Positions 1-7,620 of a stretch of DNA of 64,000 nt are shown piece by piece (within the stretch, counting starts at the first letter, position 1; each line of letters opens with the position of its first letter). The translations under genes were made by a program, and so were the position numbers. The stretch comes from Monarcha castaneiventris obscurior (Eukaryota; Chordata; Aves; Passeriformes; Monarchidae). The stretch covers positions 14,228,001 to 14,292,000 of the forward strand of contig JAMPIT010000856.1 in the NCBI GenBank assembly GCA_026261815.1. The letters are read 5' to 3'. Under the pieces are notes generated by a model. It saw only the letters and a list, made by a program, of their open reading frames with translations. It searched no databases and had not been told where the DNA came from.

Positions 1-42
1 TAACTTCCTGCCACAGATGTGAAATGAAAGTTACAAACTAAC

Positions 43-140
43 CTCAAAACACTTCTCCTTCTCTGCTTCCTGCAGGAGCGCAGCCAGCCCGGGTAGGAGC
101 ACTGGGAATATGTAAAACTCTAAGTATTCTCGAGGAGAAC
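43..140 (-). CDS. IQCK: IQCK coding exon 4
   Basis: Acceptor follows TTTTGCTCAG; donor is GTTAGT, a weaker form. Encodes residues 88-120, with the family block SPREYLEFYIFPVLLPG and ending KEKCFE, phase 0. This is the most conserved IQCK segment in the window and fixes the gene identity. Confidence 0.93.
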
Positions 141-3100
141 CTGAGCAAAACAGGACAGCCTTCACTTAGAGCTAAGCACTTTGGGCTCACAAAAAGACAA
201 ACATCAGATATTATCAAATCAGTACCAGTCATTTTGTCAACATCATCACAGCCTGGACTAAGCAGATTCATTCTGTTCAGATCCAGGCACTGACCTGTCT
301 TTGCTTCCCCTCAGCCAACACAACGTAAACCTGAGGGAATTTCAAACCAAAGGTGCACCCACACTGCCAACTCAGAGTGCCTCAGAGATGTCAGATGTAG
401 TTTTAAGGGAATAAACTCAGAAAGCAGAAGCAGTTTAGTCACAGGAGTGAAAGGCTCTGTGTGAACTAATTTACCCCGACAGGAATTAGCCTGTGCTGAG
501 CTCAGTGCTGTAGCAGTTAGACCACTTTGGTATCTCATGCCCTTTACAATCTGCATGATCAGAGTTAGTCATAAAACTGAATTTCTAGACAGAGAAAAAA
601 ACCAAAGGTTATATTTTAGTGGTGCTGTGATTTCTGTTTCATAATCGGTTCATAACTGCCAGATCCTTCAGAAATTTTACCATGACTCCACATATCCAAA
701 TCTTCTCCTCTCAGAGGACTGTCTGGGCTGGCACCTCTCTCTGGTCAGGAAATATTCAGGTTTTGGTATGACCAGTAAAGATTAAGTCATAGGAGTGTGC
801 TCTTCTGGCAACACAGCTGAAACACTGAATTTATTCTCAGCTTTATACCTTTAATTGGGTCATATACTGCCAGAAAATGCTCATAAATGAGAGAACACAT
901 TTATATAAAAGCCAAGGGTTGCACTGCTTCTGACTAGCACCAGGAATTCCTAATGAGCAAGAATTAATGGAAGAGAAGAAAAAATAAAGGGCTAAAATGC
1001 ATAACAAAAACACGTTGCTGCTTGGAAAATTCATTATAAAGTGTAGGAATTGATAAAAATGGAAGAACAAAACTTCAGAGCTGTTTCCATTCCAATTTGT
1101 AATCAGATGGGTAAAGACATTATGTTGACAGTAGTTTTCAAGTTCAATTGTCTCTTTAGTCTATTGATCCTAGTTTTGAATTATTAAATTAGAAGGAGAG
1201 ATGCCTGCCATTTCTGATTTAAATGGCTAAATAAAAAGTCACTAACTCAGAAGAGCACAGAACTACCTTAGCTAGCCAAAGATGTTGGTTTGTAATGCAC
1301 CATTGGAGATTTCTTCCACTGACCAAGCTGGCTCCCTGTTTTCAGACCAGGGGCCTAACCATGCAAATTCCACACAAGCAAAGCTGTTGCAGCTGTTAAT
1401 ATTCTAAATTAAATAAATTACAAACCCTTGCCATGTGCAAGAAAAATAATCACATCAGGGTTCAAGATAATGTACGGCTACTTACATTTTTTTGGATCAG
1501 GGGGTTCTCCTGAGGGGGTTTCCTTGAACGTGGGAACCAGATCTTGGGCTGCAGGGGCAGAAAAAGGTTGTTCCATGTGTAATAGATGGAACATTTCTGC
1601 TTCCAAATGCACCTGTTCAAAATAAACGCATCCTGTTGGGGTCTAAATACCCCGACAGACTAGACAAAAATATACAAACCAATTCAGCAGGAAAAATCAC
1701 AAGGTCAGTTAAAAATTATGAAACTGTAATTTCTAATTCAGATATTATATATATATTTTCTGAATACTTGGAAACATATAATTACACTTAAAAATTTCTG
1801 CAGTTTCCAGCAGAGTAAAATCATCCAAACCTAACAGAGGGTATATGACTCCTTTAGATAGAATATGGTGAGATACCACAATTTAAAAAATATTTTATCC
1901 ATTGTAAGAAATAGTAATTATTTGGAAATTGAAATTGGTAGCATTTTCTGAATAAGTATCTTCCACTCAGAAGCTTAAATACCTCTTTCATATATTTCAG
2001 TGAAATTATCTTTCACTGTGCAGAATTCCTGACATTCACCTTTTCGGGAAAAGAAACTTTGTTTGTAATAAAGCACAGAGAAATTCAGAGCAGATGCAAA
2101 CCCAAATCTAAAGTGTCCTCATACAGAAACAATTACTGATACCATGAAAAAAGGTAGCCCACAATTTTATGTAAGGATTTTGGGAGGGTAGAAACTGTTA
2201 CAGTCAGCCAGCAGAATACTCCTACCAGCCCCTGAGCTACCCCTGTTCCAGAAAGGCAGATGCATCTTTTTATCCCCACCACATTACAGTTTGCTGTGAA
2301 AAAATGCTATGAAAACTCTCTCATGGGAACAATTTCCCTCCCAAACTCAGTGGGATGGATGAGCTATGGAAAAGCAGGGGCAGGGATAAGGACTCTACAC
2401 GTGTAACACACTCATGCCAGTGAACCTTTGAGGATGTTTAATTCCACTGACTCCAGTGGCCACATCTCAGTGACCTGTCCCTTGTGGGAGCTTGGCTTTC
2501 CCCAAAGTCCTCGCTCCCCTCTGGGTCTCGGTGCTGGCTCTGCTTCACTCCACCCACACGGGATCCTTGCACACTTGAGCCCTGCCTACAGAGCATCAAA
2601 AAGGCTGAGAGGCACAACCCAAACACAGCTGGCCATCTGATTTTAGGACAGCACTACCAAAGTTGCTTTAAATACAAGCAATTATTTGGAATATTACAGT
2701 TGTTGGTTCAAAGAAATTGTTTGACAAATCATAGTTATGTTTCCATTCTATGAACGAGTCTGCTCTGTGGGTACCTAATTTTCCCATTTAGTTGTTTAAA
2801 ATATTTTAAATCCAGCTCTATGCAGATTTTTCACTTGAACTGTACTCACTGATCCTTGTTTTGATTCAGGATCTTGTTCTGATTGAGGAACATCTGAAAA
2901 TTGAGGCTGTTCTGCTTCATGCTCTAAAAGTAAAAAAAAGTACAACATTTACCAGGAGACTGTAAAAAATATTTATTTTCCTCCTAATCCAACATTATTT
3001 TAAACAAACAAACGATGAACTAAAAGCAGTACATGACCCTCAAGGATTATTGAGTGACTCAGGGTGAGAAAAGTCGAGGACCAAGAGAGATTCCACACAC

Positions 3101-5107
3101 TCAGAGCCAAACCCAGCAGGTTCCACCATCACAATTAGGTCATTTAACGGCATCGCCAAATCCATGTGTGCTATGGGTGTCTTTGAGTTAGAATAATCAA
3201 CCTCATTCCTACGTTGAAAATGGCCATTTTAATGCAAAATGCCTACTTTAGGCACTATGGAGCACTAAATGAAGAGAGCCCCACTGGGGAGCTGCAGGAC
3301 TCCAGTGCCGGCCTCCAGCTTTCCAGTGAGCTCAGACTTCGGGATGTTATAAACAAGCCAATCAATATTATGATTAAAGAGAATTTATTAATAATCAAAG
3401 TATAAAATTCGGAAAGAGCCACGAAGCAAAGCAACACTGAGCCAGGCGATGGGCGCTGGGTGAACTCAGTTCCGACCTCTATCGGTTCCAATCTCGCTGG
3501 TTCATGAATTTCAGCTTCTCTGAGGTGCTTTTTATACCTTTTTTCTTCTTTGTTTAGTTTTATCTTTTCAATACAACAATATAATTTTTCTGGTTTTTTT
3601 CCACCAGTCTGACGACAGTTCCTGAAATCAGTAATCGATTTTTGCTGTTGGAATCAGTTTCTGGTGCAAATATATTATTGTTGCTTATATATACATCCTG
3701 GAACCATATTTCTGTGTACACACACACATCCCGAAGCTCTGCCAGACGAGGAAATCCCACGAAATGCTTATCTGTGGAATGTACCTTGCCGGGGCTTATT
3801 CAGACAGAAATCCTTGAACAGCACATTTTTGGCAGCCACCTGTTTGTGCTTTTCTGAGCCTCAGCAAAATGCTGTAATCTTTAAAATTTTAGCACAAAAT
3901 ATTTTGTATCATATACTACAGGGAGAAAACCAGTTTTGCTATTGGGATGGGGCTCTGAGAAGAGATGCGTTGTGTTCATGTAACTTTTGTGACAACAGTG
4001 ACAGTAACTTTTGTGAGCGTAACTCACAAACTTTTGTGAGCGTAACTTTTGTGACCTGGTGGCCTCCGGGCTGTGCCAGGGCAGAGTCCGACCTTGCTGC
4101 AGGATAACCCCGAGCACGGCAGGCACAGGCACGGCCAGGAGAGCAGAACACTGACACCCAAAAATACACACCGGGCACGGGTCTGCCGGGAAGCCGCTGT
4201 GATAAATGAGTGAATAATAATGTTGGCTCTCGCATATATGAATTTAACATTTATCAGGGATAACGTACTATGTAGAAATAGTGTTAAGATAACATATAGT
4301 TAAGCAAAAACAATGTAGAGTGAATCGTAACTTCGAAATAGTTGTAGTATGTGCATGGTAATAAATATCTTTAAGTTGATAACGCACAGAGTCCCAGAGC
4401 AGGACATCTTAGAAAACCAAAGAAGACAGACCACAGGCACCCGAGGAAGGCCTGGGAGTTCATCCGAACTCACACCTCCCAAGGAAGAGCTGTCAACTGG
4501 AAATTAGCCCGGAGCTGGAGAGACATCAGAAGACAATCCCTGCCTTCCTTTGAAACTGCCCAGAGCCAGAAAGGGCGACACATTGGCTAAAGAGGCAGGG
4601 ATCGGGGAGGGGGGAGAGTCGAGTAAAGTGTAAATTGGTTTCTGAGCCTAATGAATATGTAACAGTTTGAAACGATACTTAAGTGCACAATAAAACGAAT
4701 GAAGGCGCGCCTCTGGCAAATCTGCTAAGCGCCCAGCGCTGCTTGCCTTTGTTATATTAATAAATGTTCAATATTATACTATTAAGTTTTCAAATCCTGA
4801 ACTCATTTACATCACCACGACAACAAAAGCAGCACAGCGCCCACGAGCAGAACCGCTCGCGTCCGCGGTGCCGGAGGGGAGCTTCGGGCGCTCTGTGGGC
4901 CGGGCACGGCCCCGCTCCCCGGCGCGGCGGGGCGCTGGGGGGAACGGGGGCCGCAAGGGCAGCGCCGGCCGGGCAGCGGCGGGGGGCGGCCCGAGGGGCC
5001 CCGAGCGCTCGGGGAGGCACCGCAGGAGCGGGGCCGGGGCTCCCACCTGCGCTCCCGGCGCCGCCCGGCCCCGGCCCCGGCCCCGGCCCCGGCCCCGCCT
5101 CCGCCAT
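43..5107 (-). CDS. IQCK: IQCK, 5' part of gene (four coding exons, truncated by window edge)
   Basis: IQ motif-containing protein K; its molecular role is poorly known. Coding exons on the minus strand are 5047-5107, 2850-2923, 1486-1612 and 43-140, giving the first 120 residues. Recognition rests on two blocks. Exon 2 reads EHEAEQPQF, against EYEAEQPPF in the human protein. Exon 4 reads CSPREYLEFYIFPVLLPG followed by KEKCFE, close to human CSPKEYLETFIFPVLLPG and KEKCFE. All junctions are GT-AG and keep frame (61 nt; 74 nt; 127 nt; 98 nt). The IQ calmodulin-binding motif is encoded further 3' and is outside the window. Compared with the human protein as I recall it, about 40-50 N-terminal residues have no counterpart here, because exon 1 joins exon 2 directly in frame. 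Exon 1 is the least certain part. KNOP1 is divergent from the same CpG island. Confidence 0.88.
1486..1612 (-). CDS. IQCK: IQCK coding exon 3
   Basis: Acceptor after TGAACAG, donor GTAAGT. Encodes residues 46-87 (VHLEAEMFHLL ... GEPPDPKK) plus the first base of the Cys codon completed in exon 4. The sequence is diverged, but order and phase place it between the EAEQPQF and CSPREYL exons, where human has VEEMLF...NPKTCSPKEYL. Confidence 0.85.
2850..2923 (-). CDS. IQCK: IQCK coding exon 2
   Basis: Acceptor after TTACTTTTAG, donor GTGAGT. Encodes residues 21-45, starting EHEAEQPQF. The first codon is split (G|AG), which matches the phase of the proposed exon 1. The second half is rich in Gln, Glu and Ser. 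Confidence 0.85.
3345..3545 (-). mobile_element. LTR-like retroviral element fragment, minus strand
   Basis: Read on the minus strand there is a TATAAA box (complement of 3531-3536), about 145 bp later an AATAAA signal (complement of 3384-3389), and a TATAACA terminus at 3345, the arrangement of U3 end, R and short U5. The upstream (U3) boundary is not resolved and may extend to about 4056, including the repeat cluster at 3980-4054. No coding region is attached and I saw no clean target-site duplication. A library search is needed to name the family. Confidence 0.4.
3980..4054 (+). repeat. Short direct repeats of GTAACTTTTGTGA with an inverted core
   Basis: Copies of the 13-mer GTAACTTTTGTGA lie at 3980-3992, 4004-4016 and 4042-4054, with a partial copy at 4029-4040. 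An 8-bp perfect inverted repeat, CTCACAAA / TTTGTGAG with a 2-bp loop, spans 4023-4040. Such arrays are common in the U3 enhancer of LTRs, which may be the origin. Confidence 0.75.
4198..4814 (+). mobile_element. Probable solo LTR, plus strand
   Basis: An AT-rich 617-bp block between GC-rich flanks. Its ends form an imperfect inverted repeat (TGTGATAAATGAG / CTCATTTACATCA) of TG...CA type. Near the 3' end it has two AATAAA signals (4689-4694, 4759-4764) preceded by a weak TATA-like stretch near 4672. No primer-binding site or coding region follows. The flanks CCGC and CCAC are only a poor target duplication, so boundaries are tentative. Confidence 0.38.
5047..5107 (-). CDS. IQCK: IQCK coding exon 1 (proposed start, Gly-Pro repeat)
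   Basis: ATG at 5107 in the CpG island opens MAEAG followed by five Pro-Gly pairs, then GGAGSA and a GTGGGA donor. The 61-nt exon leaves phase 1, exactly what exon 2 needs. The Gly-Pro run is written by a GGGGCC hexanucleotide repeat. The start is inferred from frame, splice site and promoter position; it does not resemble the human N-terminus (MAAPRQIP), so it could be a 5' UTR exon with a start elsewhere. Confidence 0.55.
5064..5097 (-). repeat. GGGGCC hexanucleotide repeat
   Basis: About five tandem units read GGGGCC on the minus strand, in frame within proposed IQCK exon 1 and coding for alternating Gly-Pro. The G-rich strand is the coding strand and could form G-quadruplexes. Confidence 0.9.
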
Positions 5108-5122
5108 GGCCGCGTCCCGCGC

Positions 5123-5136
5123 GTCGCCGCGGCAAC
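5123..5136. promoter_or_regulatory. RFX-type X-box
   Basis: GTCGCC-GC-GGCAAC fits the consensus GTNRCC-N0-3-RGYAAC at every defined position. It lies 16 bp upstream of the proposed IQCK ATG, the place where RFX factors bind in ciliary gene promoters. Function is inferred from the motif alone. Confidence 0.6.
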
Positions 5137-5176
5137 GGCTCCGGCAGCGCGCGCGCGGGGCGGGGCGGCGCCATCG

Positions 5177-5183
5177 CTTCCGG
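5177..5183 (+). promoter_or_regulatory. ETS core site CTTCCGG
   Basis: Canonical GABP/ETS core in a CpG-island bidirectional promoter, near the likely KNOP1 transcription start. Motif match only. Confidence 0.45.
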
Positions 5184-5205
5184 CGCGGCGGCGGCGGCGG
5201 CGCTG

Positions 5206-5211
5206 CACGTG
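5206..5211. promoter_or_regulatory. E-box CACGTG in KNOP1 exon 1
   Basis: Canonical CACGTG, 10 bp before the exon 1 donor. MYC/MAX sites of this kind occur near starts of genes for nucleolar proteins; whether this one is used is unknown. Confidence 0.4.
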
Positions 5212-5229
5212 GCCGCGGGAGGTGAGCGC

Positions 5230-5480
5230 GGCGCGGCCCCGGCACGGCCCGGAACGGCACAGCCCGGCATAGCCCGGTACAGCCTGGGCACGGCACAGCC
5301 TGGGCACGGCACAGCCTGGCACGGCACAGCCTAGCACCGCCCGGCACAGCCCGGCCTCCCCCCGGCACGGCCTGGGCACGGCACGGCCCGCACGGGATGC
5401 GGCGGTACCGGGTGATGCCGGGGCCGTGCCGGGCTGTTCCGGGCCGTGCCGGGGTCCGGAGCTGTGCCGTGCCGGGTCCG
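5230..5480 (+). repeat. GC-rich degenerate minisatellite in KNOP1 intron 1
   Basis: Many imperfect copies of a unit like GGCACGGCACAGCCTG, with variants such as GGCACGGCCC. It begins just after the exon 1 donor and makes spurious long open frames on the minus strand. Confidence 0.75.
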
Positions 5481-6258
5481 GAGCAGGCAGAGCCCCGGCG
5501 GAGCGGCGGCAGCGCGGCCCCGGGGCAGGGCCGAGGGCAGGCCCGGGGAGAGGGGGCTGTGCTGGGATTGATGCTCCCGACAGGGTGCCTTAGTGACATC
5601 CCGTGTGTTAGTTATTGAAAGCCAAATAGGAGTAATTGGGTTCCTCAGCAAAGGCGGGCAGTGTCGGCGAGTGGGTGCCCGAGGCTTCTCTGCTGTCACC
5701 GGTTCTTGGCATGAGTGTCCTGAGAAAAGAAACAGGGAGCAAAGATGGGAAATCACAGATAGGAGCCAATTTAAGGGTGTAATGCAGGTACCTTAGCAGG
5801 ATCTTGTAATGCTGAGCTGGCAGTAAAGTGATGGGATCACGAAAGTGATGTGAAATTCAGTGTTCAGTAAGGGAAAAGTCTTGGGTATGTGGAAAACCAC
5901 CCTAGCTGTACATACATAGATGTACACATGTTTATGTTCTGCCATTTAGGAAAGATTTGTAGAGGGTAGGTGTTTCTGCGAAAATGTCATGGTCTGCAAC
6001 TGTCAAAAGGACAAATAGCTGCAAACTAACCAGAAACAGGTACACTAAAGACCAGTACAGAAAACCCAGCCCAGCAGACAGTATTTTAGGCTCCATGCAG
6101 TTGTGACTCCCCATCATGGAAAGCAGACTGAAATTAGAAAGAGTGTTGGGGACAATGGGAGATAAGAAATGGTTTCAGAATAAAGGAAGACCAGATAGGT
6201 TAGGACTTGCATTATCTCTTTGAAGCAGTTCACTAACATCTTCATTTCCTTTTTTAGA

Positions 6259-7620
6259 ATGATAATAAAGAAAAAGAGAAAAGAAATTCATGAGGAACCT
6301 GTACAGAAAAAGAAAAAGGTGAAGACGATCATTAAAATTGAGGAAGATGTTCAAACTGTCATTAAAACTCAGGACAATGGTAATCTCAAGAAAAAAACTA
6401 AGACAAGGAAAAAGGACAATTTAAAAGATGAATGTTTACACAAATTGCAACCAAAGAATAAGAAAAACAAGAAGAAGAAAGTTGGCTCTGAATTACTCAG
6501 GGAAGCTAATTTAGAAGGCTTTGTGAATGTACAAGATCATCTGGATTTAGAACTTCAAGAAGAATCAGAGGAACAAATTAAAATACTCAAAAAGAAGAAA
6601 AAAAAAGTCCAGTGTAACTTCTCCTTGGAGGATAATGAGAGTAGTGCTGTGGAGCTTTCAAATCATCACACAGATGGTGCTAAGAAGAATGAACCCTCTT
6701 TAAAAAAGAAGAGAAAGAATACTGCTTTGGATTTGGAATTGGATGGTGAGGTAAAGAAGAAAAAAAAGAAGAAAGGCAGTTTTTCACTGGAGGACATCCA
6801 GGACAGTGAACAGAAGCAATCTGCAAAAGTGTCTAAAAAACCCCACAAACACATTTCACAAGAAGCAGCTTTTAAGGGTGAAAGCTATGGTACAGATGAT
6901 GCCCAGAATGGTGGGGAGAGTTGTGTGAGAAGAAAGAAGAAGAAAAAGAAAGATAAGTCTGACTGCTTTTTACCACTGGCAGATAATCAGGACAACATAC
7001 ATCAAGTTCCTGGTAGCCACATTGCATTAAGTGACTTCAGAAAAAGGAAGAAACATAATTCCTGGGAATTTACATTGACAAGCAGAGAGGAAGAGGACAA
7101 AATTAAGAACTTCGAGAGTATCAAAGAGAGAAAGAAGAAGAAGAGAAGCAAAGATATTTCTTCCTCAGCCTGTGAAGAAGATCAGCAAGCTTGCAGTCAC
7201 AGCACGCCTTATGAGCATCTCCCAGCACAACCAAAAGTTGAGCTTGAGGAAGAAGAGCTGTCTGGAAGAAAATGCAGGAAGAGTTTCAAGGATAATATTG
7301 AAGTCAGCAAGAAGAAAAAGAAGACTAAGAAAAAGGAGAAGGAAACAACATTTTCAGAAGTCTCTTTAAACAATGACAGTGCCTCTAAAAGCCAAAATAC
7401 ACTACTAGAAAGCAACAAAAAGAACAAAGAGCATGAAAGGGAGCAAGCTTGGTGTGTTGCAGGGGATGCTGTAGATGGGGCATTATGCAATAGTAATCCT
7501 GTGCTCTGTGACAGAAAAAGGAAAAGAAAAAAAGTGCCACCACAGGACTCTGCTGAAGAACTAGGTTCAAAAGCAAATGCAAAAAACATGAAGGCAGAAT
7601 TACCAGGGGATGAGTCGCTG
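6259..7620 (+). CDS. KNOP1: KNOP1 coding exon 2 (lysine-rich)
   Basis: Acceptor AG at 6256-6257 after a T-rich tract, donor GTAAGT at 7621. Encodes residues 1-454, ending DESL. Blocks of 4-8 lysines recur, several followed by an FSLED-type motif (CNFSLEDNES at about residue 119, GSFSLEDIQD at about 173, related forms near 235, 268 and 364). Confidence 0.95.

Larger units (their letters stand above)
2924..5046 (-). other. IQCK: IQCK intron 1
   Basis: A 2.1-kb intron with no exon that I could match to the human N-terminal segment. It holds two LTR-like blocks (3345 to about 3545 or beyond, minus; 4198-4814, plus) and a cluster of short direct and inverted repeats (3980-4054). Confidence 0.6.
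5150..5221 (+). other. KNOP1: KNOP1 non-coding exon 1 (5' end approximate)
   Basis: The exon ends CGCGGGAG followed by the donor GTGAGC at 5222. It has no ATG; the start codon lies 1 nt inside exon 2. The 5' boundary is a guess from the promoter sites. Confidence 0.55.
4850..5560. promoter_or_regulatory. CpG island, bidirectional IQCK/KNOP1 promoter
   Basis: Very GC- and CpG-rich, in contrast to AT-rich surroundings. It contains the proposed IQCK start (5107, minus) and the end of KNOP1 exon 1 (5221, plus), only 114 bp apart, so both genes must share this promoter. Visible sites are an RFX X-box (5123-5136), an ETS core (5177-5183) and an E-box (5206-5211). Confidence 0.85.

Noticed and set aside
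4790..5599. Long minus-strand open frame across the CpG island (269 codons)
   Set aside because: Produced by GC-rich, stop-poor sequence and the minisatellite. Only the 5047-5107 part has a splice-consistent role, as IQCK exon 1.
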